Shown here piece by piece: positions 36,489-47,787 of a stretch of 64,000 nucleotides of DNA. The notes beneath the pieces were generated by a model that saw only the letters and a program-made list of their open reading frames with translations, made no database searches and was not told where the DNA came from. Positions within the stretch are counted from its first letter, which is position 1. Each line of letters begins with the position of its first letter. The stretch covers positions 69,412,919 through 69,476,918 of the forward strand of contig CM069452.1 in NCBI GenBank assembly GCA_035610835.1, written 5' to 3'. Made by a program: the position numbers and the translations under genes. The stretch comes from Ophiura sarsii. Lineage: Eukaryota > Echinodermata > Ophiuroidea > Amphilepidida > Ophiuridae.

Positions 36489-38852
36489 TGATAATCCATG
36501 GTTTGATAATGCTTCGTCGTTTGAAAACAAAGAAACTATCTTTGCTCCGAACATTCCGGAAAACTAATGCTATGTATGATTTTGTTCAATTCAAAGAAAC
36601 CAGAGTCCTATTTAAATCAATATGTAGGCAGAAAAAGAACAAGTACAAACAGCAGTTACGGCATGATCTCCAAAAGAGTGCTAAAGATCAAAAACAATTT
36701 TGGTCTACTGTCAAACGCATTTCACGTATAAAAAACCGTATCCCGGCAACGCTGAACATGAGCGACTGGTTAAGCCATTTTAAAACTGTTTTTGGAGTTG
36801 ATCATTCTGTTTGTGATGACCCGGAAAGCGTTACTGTAAATACACAGGCTACAAATGAAAATACAAATACAGACAGATCGATCTATGATAATGACATGAA
36901 TGGTGAAATCACACACGATGATATCAGCAGTGCTATCAAATCAATGAAAAAGAATAAGTCGCCAGGCCTGGATGGTTTACCAGCTGAGATCTTTAAATTC
37001 TCATCACACACCATGATGAAACTATTTCATAAGCTCTTTAATCATGTATTTGATAACGCAATTTTCCCAACAGCCTGGTCAAAAGGAATAATTGTCCCTA
37101 TTCATAAAAAAGGATCTATTGAGGACCATTGTAATTATAGACCCATCACATTATTGGATGCTTTTGGCAAGATCTTTACATGCATTTTACACTCAAGACT
37201 TGTTGAATGGTGCGAGCAAAATTCAACAATTCCAGAAAACCAAGCAGGCTTCCGGAAAGGATATGCAACCACTCATAACTTATTTACACTTCATAGTACT
37301 ATTCAGCGGAATCTTCTAAGAACAAGAGGGAAATTATACTGTCTTTTCATTGATTTTAAGCAAGCATTTGATAGCATCCAAAGAGACAAACTACTCATTA
37401 AACTTAAGTCTGTGGGAATCACAGGGAAAATGCTGGATATGCTTGGTAGTATAAATAAAAATGTTAAAGCATGTATAAAAGATGGCAATCTGATTTCAGA
37501 CATGTTTGAATGCCCTATTGGACTCAAGCAGGGCTGTCTTCTCAGCCCCCTCCAGTTTGCTATCTTTATCAGTGAGTTATCAAATTATCTTGATACTAAT
37601 GGTGCAAAGGGTTGTCAATTAATGCCAGATACCGCAGAAATCAATGCTCTTTATTATGCTGACGATATTGTTGTAATGGCTGATACTATAGGTGGTCTCA
37701 ATAAACATATTAAATCAATCCAGGATTTCTGCAAAAATTTGGGGATGAAGGTTAATATGAGCAAAACTCAAATTATGGTTTTCCGTAAAGGAGGCCCGAT
37801 TAGCCGCAATGAAAAGTGGACTTATAATGATCACCCTCTCGATATTGTGTCAGAATATAAATATCTGGGCCTTACATTATCAACTGGCAATGCATGGGGG
37901 AAATCATCGAGACATCTTGCAGATCAAGCTTCCAAAGCACTTAATATTCTGAGAAAAACAATGTATGCTGTTGGTCATATGTCGTATGATTCCTATTTTA
38001 AAATCTTCGATGCTGCTATTTTACCCATTTTAACATACGGCTCAGATATATGGGGTTTTAAGCGTTATGAATGTCTGGAAAAAAGTTCAATACAAGGCCT
38101 GCAAGCAGTTTCTACAAATCTCTCAAAATTCTAATAATAATGCAGCGATTGGCGAGTGTGGCAGATATCCCATTTATGTATATTGTATTATCAACTGTAT
38201 CAAATTTTGGTTAAAACTGTTAAGTATGGGAGATGAACGTTTACCAAAGAAAAGTTATGCTATGCTTGTTTATTTTGACGAGAGAGGTTCGCGAACGTGG
38301 GCCACTGAGATCAAATATATACTTTTTAATCATGGATTTGGACATGTATGGTATAATCAAGGTGTTGGTGACGTAAATATGTTTTTAAGTATGTTTAAGC
38401 AACGTATTCAGGATACTGCCCAACAAAACTGGTTTGCCGATATTTCTTCCCTTGATAAATTAAGGACATATCGTAATTTCAAAAATCAATTATCACCTGA
38501 AAAATACTTATCAGTTATTATAAATGTGTCACATCGCCGTTATTTTTCAAAATTAAGATGTTCCAGTCATTGTCTTTGCATTGAAACTGGTAGAAGACAT
38601 GGAATAGATCCAAATGATCGGATATGTTTAGTGTGAAATGATGGTAGCGTAGAAGACGAATTCCATTTTGTTATTATTTGTAACCAATTTAAGACTTTAC
38701 GTGATAGATACATCTCAACTAAGTACACCAGACATCCAACGCATGAGAAATTCAACCAACTCATGAGTTCTCCAAAAAGCACTGATATTAAAAACCTTGC
38801 TCAATTTGTATTCACTGCAATGAAGATAAGAGAAGATATTGAATTTAATTGA
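36489..38852 (+). pseudogene. LINE B reverse transcriptase (ORF2-type), frameshifted
   Basis: RT copies element RNA into DNA at the target. Linker NDNPWFDNA starts at 36489, then a frameshift near 36515 leads into RRLKTKKLSLLR. RT motifs follow in one frame: KSPGLDGLP, NYRPITLL, AGFRKGYAT, FIDFKQAFDSI, GLKQGCLLSP and the intact catalytic YADD (37655-37666). A second frameshift falls near 38062-38088, probably in the A-run of CTGGAAAAAAG, after which ACKQFLQ..NAAIGECGRYP continues. At 38634 a TGA replaces the second Cys of the CxxC...HxxxxC knuckle (ICLV-stop-NDG...EFHFVIIC). The frame stays open for 71 further codons to the natural stop at 38850-38852. Confidence 0.93.
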
Positions 38853-39003
38853 TTATGTTCTGTATTTATTGCATCTTTTAATGACAGCACAGCAAAGTAA
38901 AAATTGTTTATTATGTATGCGTATTTATAATTTTTGTACCATGTAGTATGAAGGGCCAGAGGCCTATATATACAATAAATAAAATGAATGAATGAATGAA
39001 ATG
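38853..39003 (+). other. LINE B 3' UTR and (AATG)n tail
   Basis: About 120 bp of non-coding DNA leads to ACAATAAATAAAATGAATGA and further ATGA units. The AATAAA-containing start of the tail may serve as poly(A) signal. Confidence 0.85.
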
Positions 39004-39809
39004 GTGGAGGAAGGGGGGATGGTGTGTTCTTTTTGCTGATTAAATTCAAGTCACTTTTGATGAACAGGCGAGACGCGCCGTTCGAGAACCGCCTTGTCTA
39101 CTATGCCACCACCGTCTCATCTCAATCTCAAACAATAGGGAGCTAGACTATCCTATTCAAATCAGATGAATAGGATACTTATCGTGTCCATCCTCTAACA
39201 GTACTTATTTACAGTCAATGGGTCCCCGGTGCTTTTTTAACTTGCCGAATTTGCGTTATTACGGCCCGATATGATTTGGTTTTAAAAATATGAATTTCTG
39301 CCAAAAACATAGTTCGACGTCAAAAAAAAAACTTAGTATAGCTGGAATGGTTCCTTCTAAAGGTATTCCAATAAACTGCGCATGCTAATTATCATTTATA
39401 AATGTCTGCACATGGAGTTTTCCATCACCAGTTGATCTCAGTTGAAAATTCCCATAGCGTTACACTGCCGATAATGAGCTAATTGATATTCATGAGGTGA
39501 TTTACTACGGCGATTTTACATTGGAATTTTGACTTGCCCGATAAAATCATAAATTGCAATGCTTTTAAATGATGAATCTGAATAGGAAACATGAATTTAT
39601 TGGTATAAAATGTACAATGAACACAATGAAATGGTAATTGGGTCTGATGGTTTAATACTTTGTCGACAACACAGTGATAAATAGCAAGCTTCCAGGGGGA
39701 AAATACTTTTGGGCGGCAGTGTATAGTGTTCTGTGCTGCAAGCGTAGCGAGGTACAACAGTATGAGTGTAGTGATTGGCTGAGGCAGTATGTATGCATGG
39801 TCTATGATG
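39004..39809. other. Intergenic DNA, nothing assigned
   Basis: No coding motif or RNA gene found. A word AAGCGTAGCGAGGTAC near 39740 resembles part of the Helitron terminal hairpin, but CTAG and the paired arm are absent. Confidence 0.5.
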
Positions 39810-39921
39810 TAGAATGGGGATGGCCACTGTTGTTGATACACAGTGTATGGCTGATGTATATAGAATGGGGATGGCCACTGTGGTTGATGAAATTGGGGGG
39901 GGGGGGGGGGGGGGGGGGGGG
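39810..39921. repeat. 51-bp tandem duplication followed by a G27 tract
   Basis: TAGAATGGGGATGGCCACTG begins at 39810 and 39861. An uninterrupted run of 27 G occupies 39895-39921. Confidence 0.9.
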
Positions 39922-40783
39922 AGGTCTAAAGAGAGGCTCTACTATAGTCGATTCGCAGACATTGGCCGATTTTAGCGATTTACCATTTCAGTAAAGAGGT
40001 AACAGAAGCAAAAGAGAGGGGAGGCACTCGATTTTAATCGTAATATGCAAGGTTAATACCGTGTCTTCGTGCGCATGTACTACTGATGTATTCACCACTA
40101 TGTACCTAGTGACAGGGAACTTACGGTTGGATTATCGACATAACTATAAAGAAATGTATTGTTATTCAGATAAATTGATAAAGGTATTCCGGTGGTCTCA
40201 TAGCCAGAAATACTTAAAGTAACGTTTATAATCCGTATCTTGGTTGATATAACTGTTTTTACATTTAATTAGGACAAATGGTTTTGTACCTAGGTATATA
40301 AAAAAATGATTATTGAATTATTTCCCGGTTTTTTCTCGCAAATAAATACGTAGAACTGTTATTTTCATTTTAATGTTTCCTTTATTCCACGTGCATAATA
40401 AAAACGGAAAATAATAAAAAGTATCCACTAAATTATGAATAGGTAAAATGACATACATAATATTTTTCTTTCAAAACCTGTATACGGTCGATGATGGTCG
40501 ATTTGTTTTTATTGTGGTACCGCTTCCAAAGGGATAACATATTTGAAGCTGCTGGATTAAGTTTTTGGTTGTCGTGATTGTAAAGCTATATGACCAGCCC
40601 TATTCATAAAGCCACACTATCATGAATAGCATTTGATTATGGAGCGCAAATAATCATGATCATAACAGATCTATAAAAGTACCGCTGTTTCATCATTGGT
40701 CAAAATGGGTTCCTCTAACGCCAAATGGACGAGGTCCAAAATCGATACCGATGCGCCAGAGTTTATGAATCTACTATATATAG
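39922..40783. other. AT-rich intergenic DNA
   Basis: No recognisable gene, repeat or element boundary on either strand. Confidence 0.5.
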
Positions 40784-41217
40784 AGCTATATCTTAGACTG
40801 GAACGCCCTGCCACCACATATCCAGACCATACGCAGGAAGATGGAATTTAAAAAGGCTGTGAAAAAACACCTGGCTGATTGCGCTCTGAAGCAGGAATCT
40901 GCTGATTTTATACGTGTGTAGGCTTATTGTCCAATGTGTCCAATGTCATTTTGTTTATGTTACTCCACGTCCATGGCCCTCTTGTTGTGTTGTTTTGGGA
41001 CCCCATTAGAAATAAGCCTGCACATGTAGCTGGCTTTTATGGGCTATCCTGGCCTTGCAACTTTTGGTGTTGTGGTGTTTGCCGTTCCAGTTTGGGATGG
41101 CATTGTGATATGCGTTATTTATTGAATGTGATTATAATTTTATACTCGTGTGATTTGTTATTTGTATTTGTTGTGATGCCAAATAAAAACTAAACTAAAC
41201 TAAACTAAACTAAACTA
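40784..41217 (+). pseudogene. LINE 3' end: C-terminal codons, 3' UTR and (AAACT)n tail
   Basis: A 45-codon frame ending at TAG (40919-40921) reads SYILDWNALPPHIQTIRRKM and on through FKKAVKKHLA, matching the WNxLPxxI...FKxxLKxxL end of many CR1/L2-like LINE proteins. About 265 bp of 3' UTR follow. The element then ends in AATAAAAACT and repeated AAACT units. It is 5'-truncated to a few hundred bases and differs in tail from LINE A and LINE B, so it is a third family. Confidence 0.82.
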
Positions 41218-42560
41218 TAGTCGAAAACAGGAAGCATCAAAGTTGTTATAAGCACTTTTGAGTGGTTTCAACTGTCGCGTGATGTGCTAGTCGAAGGTCT
41301 GTCCCAGGTCTGTTTAAGGATGTTTAAGCCTAGGATCCAGGCCCTATTGCAACATCGTGGTATACGCCTATATGATATATCATTCTGGTTAGAGTTGTCG
41401 CCATAGAAGGATGTGTTAAACTTTCCGCGTTCAAAAAGTGTGTGCATTATATGGATATTCAACAGATAAATTGATCATCAAGATAGAAGTTACTTATCAC
41501 CAAATGAGATTTGGACTTTAGACGTCGCAGGTAAGATTTCTCACCTTAAATATGGCAACACTTTCAATATATTATTTGAATATATTCAAGGATGTATGAA
41601 TATATAAACAGAATAATTAGCAATCAAAAGTATGATTTTAAAATATTTCCGATAATAGTTTATTCTTTTGGGCTATTTCATTTTTTGCTACCTGGGTGAT
41701 CATAGCCCCTCCTCGCCCCACAACAATGCCCATGTGTGTGTTTTTGACCAAAAATTCTCTCTGTGCTTTGAAGGAACCAATCAGTCGGCCGCTTTGTATC
41801 TGCCGCTATAGTCTTGTTTAGGCATACACTTAATGCTAACCCAACCCAATTTATGAGCTTGGCTGAATGGTCATATCCAGTGCTGAATAGTGTTCAAGTT
41901 TTTCTAGGTGCAAAATTATGCCTTACTTCAGGGCAATTTTGCACCATCCTTCGAAAGTTGTATAATTGCATGCAGTTGATGATTTTTAAGGTGCAAATTG
42001 CCATGCGATGCGGGAAATTTGCAGGTCTGGTTGTATCAGTAGTAAAAGCATCAACAAAATTGCTTCGTTTTTCCTACCCTATCCTACCGCGCCGGAAAAA
42101 CACAAGCTTGTTTTTTCCACTTTTCCTACCCTACGTATAGCCAATATTTCAAAACTTGGAAACATACCACTGTAATCTTTAATGTGATGGATACCTAGTC
42201 TTTTTAGTTATTGTACACAGGTTGTATCAACAGAAATGGGACTCTCTTTTAATGATGGTTTTAATGTTATTAAAATCACTGAAACATGAGTAATTTCATA
42301 AACCAAACAAACCCAAAATATATTGTCTCCCTAATGTGTGTGAGACAGATCTTCTTTTTTTTGGCCTAATATGCCACGGAAAAACCCTGTTCTATGGGCC
42401 CGACCAACCCAACTAAAGTTAACATGAAAGTGTATTTAATATTACATACTAAAGGGAAATTCTACTTCGTATCATGCTTTATGGCAGAAATTGATGTTGA
42501 TTTACAATGCAATTCAATTCTTAAAGTTCACCTTTATAACATTTAAAATTTATTTTCATT
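41218..42560. other. Intergenic DNA with one MITE-like fragment
   Basis: Around 42368-42410, GCCACGGAAAAACCCTGTTC and CCCGACCAACCC match, inverted, the right end of the element near 47735-47787. The rest shows no gene or boundary I can name. Confidence 0.45.
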
Positions 42561-42561
42561 T

Positions 42562-42591
42562 ATTTGTTGTTGTTGTTTGTTTGTTTGTTTG
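42562..42591. repeat. (GTT)n/(GTTT)n microsatellite
   Basis: TTGTTGTTGTTGTTTGTTTG and continuing GTTT units, at the left edge of a dispersed repeat. Confidence 0.9.
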
Positions 42592-42850
42592 GGGTGGGGT
42601 GCGGTCACGACTTTGATTTGAATCCCTATTATCGCCCTGTGGTGGGGACAATTTGCTTCATGTATTTTGGAAATCAGTATTTGTACCAAAATTTGTCTTT
42701 TCAATTTAATAATTATATGAGATCTTTATACCAAAATATTACAATAATGTCATGTTGTTAAATTATGGAGAAATAATACAAAATATATTGACAATTTGAT
42801 AGAGTTTGGTAAAATCTTAGGTATTTCAAAATTACTGTATAATGCATAGG
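42592..42850 (+). repeat. Dispersed ~260-bp repeat, copy 1
   Basis: It shares an ordered series of words with 44190-44420: GGTCACGACTT, TTTGAATCC, CAGTATTTGTACC / AAGTATTTGTACC, TTTGTCTTTTCAAT, ATGAGATCTTTATA, AATATTACAAT, ACAAAATATATTGACAATT, AGAGTTTGG and ATTTCAAAATTACTG. No coding potential or tRNA-like head was found. Class unknown. Confidence 0.85.
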
Positions 42851-42913
42851 CACACAGACGGTGCATATTTGCCGGCCGTTGAGATAGTGTTTATCAACCT
42901 ATGCAAATATAAA

Positions 42914-43691
42914 GGGTTATCAAAAAGTAAGTTCCCCCACCCCCTTATATTAGATCATGTTTGTTTGCATAACTTTACACAAAACTTTTTGAGAAATTGA
43001 AACGTTTATGAAAAGCGGAAACGCCTTGATACCCATAGAAAGTTTTCCCTTTTCAATATGTTCAATATCATGTTCACTTTTTCAAAAAAACAATCACATG
43101 ACATTTCCCCAAAATGATGTTTTCAGAAAAAGTGACACTTACGCAAGAAAGTTACAAAAACGTCTTTAGTGCTTTTTTAAAAATAATTTTAATTGTCTTT
43201 ATTTTTAATTAAAAGAAAGTCTGTTCTTTCTTTAGCTGGTCCTTCTTTGAAATGACTAGCCAACAGTGTACACCATTCATGTCAAATTTCCCTATGTATC
43301 ATTGAAAAGTGCCACTTTACAGAAAACATAGTTTTGGTGAAATGTGACTGTTTTGGAAAAAGTAAACATGGTATTGAAAAGCGGAAACTTTGTGTGGGTA
43401 GCCAAACTTTACCCTTTTCATAAGTGTTTCAATCTCTCAAAACGTCTAATTGTGTGTGGAGTAAGGCAAACAAACTCATTATAGGATCTTGAAAAATGTC
43501 ACTTTTTCTGAAAACATCATATTTGGGAAATGCGACTATTTTGGGATAAGTAATGATGATATTGAAAGGGGTAGCCAAGTGTTTTTCCTTTTCATAAGTG
43601 TTTCAATCTCCTCTCAAAACGTCCATTTGTGTGTAGAGTTATGCAATCAAAGGTGATCTAATTTTAGGAGAGGGTGGACCTTTATAATCCC
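42914..43691. mobile_element. Fold-back (long inverted repeat) element
   Basis: The left end GGGTTATCAAAAAG and the right end CTTTATAATCCC are inverted matches. The similarity continues inward: TTAGATCA..TTTG.TTGCATAACT.TACACA on the left corresponds, inverted, to 43586-43665. The right half also contains a diverged direct copy (43300-43470), so the arm was duplicated. No transposase. The target duplication is not clear. Probably a non-autonomous DNA transposon. Confidence 0.7.
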
Positions 43692-44189
43692 TATTGTGTG
43701 TATCTAAAACCTACGGAGCCCAATCATGTGATTTTTGTTGCTTTTCCATCACTACATATGGCCATGTGTTTTGAACTCGCCACCCTTTCCGTTGCATGTC
43801 CAGATTTTTACATTTTACACCATCTGAGATTCGAATTAGCATATATCGCAATAACTACTTGTTCTACCCCATAAAAAGTATATATTTTCTGAATGGTAAT
43901 CTCACAAGGAATCCAAATATGCTATTGTTATTTAAATAGGACGTAATGGTAACATGTTGTGAATGTGATTAAGAATGTTCAAAATATATAGATTTTTTTC
44001 ATATTTTGATTAAAGCTCAATATTTTTATACCTATCCCAATCATAATTTTACTGTGCATCTAGTTCCTCATGCAATTACCCATCAGAAAATAATGGTAGT
44101 CAAGGGTATACTTGTTGAAATATACTATATCGGGAATTGAATGAGCACAAACGTTTAAATTTCATATGTGGGGTGTGCGTGTTTAGGGG
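43692..44189. other. AT-rich intergenic DNA
   Basis: No gene or repeat recognised. Confidence 0.5.
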
Positions 44190-44420
44190 GAGGTTGGTCA
44201 CGACTTAGACATTTGAATCCATATTGACACCTGCGGTCTGCTTTATGTACTTTGAAATAAGTATTTGTACCTTAATTTGTCTTTTCAATGTAATTATGAG
44301 ATCTTTATAATTCAAAATATTACAATATTTCATGCTGTTACATTATGGATACAAAATATATTGACAATTGAAAGAGTTTGGCAAAATCTTTGCTATTTCA
44401 AAATTACTGATGTATAATAA
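44190..44420 (+). repeat. Dispersed ~260-bp repeat, copy 2
   Basis: Direct-orientation relative of the repeat at 42592-42850, with small deletions. The fold-back element lies between the two copies. Confidence 0.85.
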
Positions 44421-44668
44421 ACTTCACTGACTTAGTCTCACTCTCAGTCATGACCTTGTTAATATTTATCATACCATGGATCATACTTCCATGATCATAC
44501 TAACTTTGTATTCAATTTTTGTATATTTATAAGCCTAGTCCAGCCAAGATCCTTGGTTTACCCCAATCTCTGACCGCTGACCGCACCAATCCAGTGTCCA
44601 TTGAGCCAGCTTGCTGCCAGCAGGCAGTTTGCTGTCAAAAACTCCATGGTCAGTGGAGATATATTGTT

Positions 44669-45060
44669 TAGGCCTAAAAAAAAGAAGAAGTTTGATTGGC
44701 GTAACATGACCAAAACAAATAGGGTAGGTCGGTCGGGATTTTTTTTAAATTTTAAAAAAAATTAAATTTTAAATCATCTACTTTTGAACACTTAAAAGAC
44801 AGCAGTACACACAAATGAAGAGACGGCAAAAATTCCCTTTTCTTTAAACATTTTTCTTTTTATTTATAGAAACCAACAGACTCTATGAGTACAAGTTTCT
44901 GAAGTTTTAAACAATAACAAACTTCAGATTTCAGTTTTTTGGTTTTTTTTGGTTTTTTGGGGGTTTTTTCTCCCTCAAAATAATAAAAAATATTCAGGGT
45001 CGGCGATGTATTTAGGGTCGGTCGGGTTACGCCAATCAAACATTTTTTGTTTAGGCCTTA
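44669..45060. mobile_element. MITE-like element with ~40-bp imperfect inverted ends
   Basis: The left end TTAGGCCTAAA...TTTGATTGGCGTAAC and the right end GTTACGCCAATCAAACA...GTTTAGGCCTTA are inverted matches. GTCGGTCGGGA-like words lie just inside both ends. At about 390 bp with no coding sequence it fits a miniature inverted-repeat element. A TTA-type target duplication is possible but blurred by the palindromic TAGGCCTA. Confidence 0.8.
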
Positions 45061-45450
45061 GTGGAGTTGAGTAATAGAGGGGGTACATACTACATATGGT
45101 CAATGGATAGTAATACAAGTCATTTAGGGGGAGGGGTGGGGTACCGCGCCATTTTGCCCCGAAGCAATGGTTATGACGATGACGGCATAATTTGGTCGAT
45201 ATTCTGAACCTTTGTATTGGATTTACGTGCAAAATATAGGCCTATGTCCTTGGCATCATACTTTCCCAGGTGTATAGTTCATTTTAAATTTCAGATGTTC
45301 TAAAATGGATGGATTTCTAACCAATTTGATAAAGAAACACGATCCACACACCTCAGAATTGCAACAAAATGCTTTAAACAAGTCCACTTTTTGTGCCTTT
45401 GAACAGAGTGTCTGCCGGGAATGTAGAATTACACAGCGCATTAACCCATG

Positions 45451-45547
45451 CGCTGGTGCATGTTTGCTGTGTATAACAGATCCCCGGTGCATGTTCGATG
45501 CATGCCCCGGTGCATGTTCGCCGCATACCCCGGTGCATGTTCGCTGT
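45451..45547. repeat. 23-bp minisatellite
   Basis: CCCCGGTGCATGTTCG starts at 45482, 45505 and 45528, with a diverged copy upstream (GCTGGTGCATGTTTGCTG). It lies inside the putative TIR element. Confidence 0.9.
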
Positions 45548-46117
45548 TCAGTCTAGCAATATGATTGTGGACACTGGACCGTATGATGCCATTGTTTGTG
45601 TTCGAAAATGTCAACGTTTTTTACCGTTCTTTCAAAAATAAGGAGTATAATCACATTACAAACACATTTTGTGCGAGAGAAACACACAAATTTGGCAAAA
45701 ATGGCACAATAAAAATCCGTTCGTTATAAATAAATGGAAATGGTTAAATAATAAAACTATCACAATTATACTCGTCGATCTCTGTGAAGTGCATACGTTG
45801 GCCATGTCGTTGGCAATCGGCAATCACGGGTTTGATTCCCGTATATTCCTTGTTATCCTTTTATTTTTCTATTTTTTAAATTTGATGGTAGATTAATGTA
45901 ACATCATTGTTATGTCAATGTTTATAAATTATAAAGGCTGCACATGCATTTATAGTTTTCTTTTTATTTATTTATCTATCATTTAACTCTTGATTTATTC
46001 AACTTTGTATCTAAACAATTAAAATGCGTAAACAATTATATTATTGCTCGATAAATAAGTAATTTATGAGTTCAGTTTGATAATGATAGCAAAACTTGTT
46101 GTAAAACCATTTGACCA

Positions 46118-46310
46118 GTGTGCCCAACAATTTCTCCTTTGCACACTTTGTTATACATTCAGAGATGTCACTTTTAGCTTGTTATAGCTAGGCTAATAGC
46201 TTGGAAGTTTGCGACCTCTTTGATTTCAGGCTGGTAACACAATCCCATAGTGCATTTCGTTAAAACAGTATCAATTCTTTTTTCAACGATACGTATCACG
46301 TGATAACCAC
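46118..46310 (-). repeat. Dispersed repeat, copy 2 (inverted relative to 33010-33212)
   Basis: On the minus strand this matches the fragment next to the satellite edge over about 190 bp. Here it sits just inside the right TIR of the 1.2-kb element, which identifies the other copy as a fragment of the same family. Confidence 0.85.
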
Positions 46311-46360
46311 GATCGTTTTCGCAAGATATCGCAAAATGGCGCGGTACCCCCTACAAGTCA

Positions 46361-47524
46361 GTGGAGTGATGATCAGTGTATTTACTATTAGAGTCAAATA
46401 GACATGATAGACGGTTTTGAAATCAGAACTAAGTCCACCCATCATCTGATCACGATGTGAACTGCACATGAGGGCTGAACTTTGATATTCTCCGGGGGGT
46501 ATTTATCTGTAAAATTACAATTTATATCTGGTTGGCTTACTGACCTGTGAGGTGGCCGCACGACAGACCGTTTCACATACCGCCATAAGCTGTGATTGAA
46601 TGCGCAAAAATGGTTGATTGATCATATCTCTTATATTCCTTCCTGAATTACAACTGTGTAGACATTTTGGCCTACATAACTTGTTGTTTTTTTCCCCGTG
46701 ACTTTAACCAGTTTTTTTTAGGAACCTTGTTAGACCGGAGATTTTATTTTGTAAGCAGAGGGGGTTATATTTCTGGACATACACACTCCATTTGCTATAT
46801 TTATACTAATTTGGTTTTAATTCCCACAAATGACATCTTGAAAATTGATAGAAATTGAGTAAAATCACTTAATTCCCCCTCAATGGGTGCAATTCAACCG
46901 AACAGTCGCAATTCAACCAAATGGGCGCAATTCAAACGAATGATAGTCATAGGGAACCCCCTCCCTCCTTTGGATACGCCACTCAGCTCCCCCTCCCCAA
47001 AACTATTCGAAAGTGGTGCCGCCAGCCGCCACTGATTCTTGTGAAATATTGTGAGAACCACTGGAGTAATTCAACTCAATTTTTTGGAATAAGAATGTTG
47101 GATTCAACTTGGATTAGAATCTCAAAGGATTAAGTGTACTTATGGTCCCAGATTGTTTGTCATGAAGAGCCTTCATAAACAGAACACAGTATGACAAAAA
47201 TCAGGGAATCCCATATCGGGTCATCTCATACATCTGTAAGTAACCAGGCTCAAATAGCGGTATGTTGGAATAAATATCACCAATATTATAGGATAAGCAA
47301 AACCCTGGATGTATTCAATAGAAAGGGGGCCGGTCAAAATATTTGTAGGTGGTTTTAAACCTTAAAATTGACCCCTGTTCACAATTTTTGTGACTTTTGA
47401 TATTTTTAGGGGTTTCTACCTCATGGCCTCAAAAACTGCTTATTTGATTGGGTTTTTTTTCTTGTGTTGTTTTTGCAAAATGGGACCCATGTTTAGGGAT
47501 GTCTTAAAAAAAAAAGGGACCCAT
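46361..47524. other. Intergenic DNA, nothing assigned
   Basis: Short repeats of the CGCAATTCAA type occur near 46890-46935. No gene, RNA or element boundary was recognised on either strand. Confidence 0.5.
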
Positions 47525-47787
47525 TAGGTGCCGGAAAAAGTAAGTGTTCTACGGGCAAACAGACCTCTCAGATTGGGTCGGTCGGTTGGGCATTTTTGTT
47601 TTTGTTCGTTGCTTTTTCCCCATTCAAAATGAATGTTAAAAAAATCTCTCAATCTTACCGTAATTTGGCATGCCCAAAAAAATATTTGGGTCGGTTCATT
47701 TGCATGTGAATTTTTTGTCACTGATTTTTAAAGAAATAGGTCGGTCAGGCCCCATAAACAGGGTTTCTTTTTCTTATCACCTTTGGG
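47525..47787. mobile_element. MITE-like element (~260 bp)
   Basis: The left part AGGTGCCGGAAAAAGTAAGTG...CTACGGG and the inverted right part CCCCATAAACAGGGTTTCTT...TTATCACCTTT are imperfect inverted matches. GTCGGTCGG words lie inside, as in the 44669-45060 element. A fragment of the family is at 42368-42410. Boundaries are approximate. Confidence 0.55.

Larger units (their letters stand above)
36410..39003 (+). mobile_element. LINE B: non-LTR retrotransposon, degenerate
   Basis: The element covers the linker, reverse transcriptase, C-terminal zinc-knuckle region, a short 3' UTR and an (AATG)n tail ending near 39003. The left limit is approximate. Its endonuclease may be the remnant at 33213-33535, separated by the Tc1-derived element and about 1.15 kb of unassigned DNA. 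The copy is dead: two frameshifts and one stop replace conserved sequence. No clade is claimed. Confidence 0.88.
45123..46351. mobile_element. Putative DNA transposon relic: 20-bp TIRs and 9-bp target duplication
   Basis: GGGGTACCGCGCCATTTTGC at 45138-45157 is repeated in perfect inverse at 46331-46350. The 9-bp word TACAAGTCA flanks both sides (45114-45122 and 46352-46360). On the right the duplication directly follows the TIR's CCCCC. On the left 15 extra G-rich bases (TTTAGGGGGAGGGGT) lie between. Nine-bp duplications and G-starting ends are typical of Mutator-like elements, so a non-autonomous MULE is a reasonable guess. No transposase is visible. The 46118-46310 part recurs at 33010-33212. 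Confidence 0.72.

Noticed and set aside
39075..39110. B-box-like GTTCGAGAACC
   Set aside because: No matching A box or cloverleaf is seen nearby.
39735..39760. Second Helitron end, from AAGCGTAGCGAGGTAC
   Set aside because: It lacks CTAG, the paired hairpin arm and any neighbouring Helitron sequence.
45305..45556. Cysteine-rich 83-codon open frame
   Set aside because: Its cysteines come from the 23-bp minisatellite read in one frame. It lies inside a putative transposon relic and has no signal peptide or family match.
45780..45850. tRNA-like T-arm (ACGGG-TTTGATT-CCCGT at 45826-45842)
   Set aside because: The T stem-loop is good, but I cannot fold a convincing acceptor, D or anticodon arm upstream. 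At most it is a tRNA-derived SINE relic.
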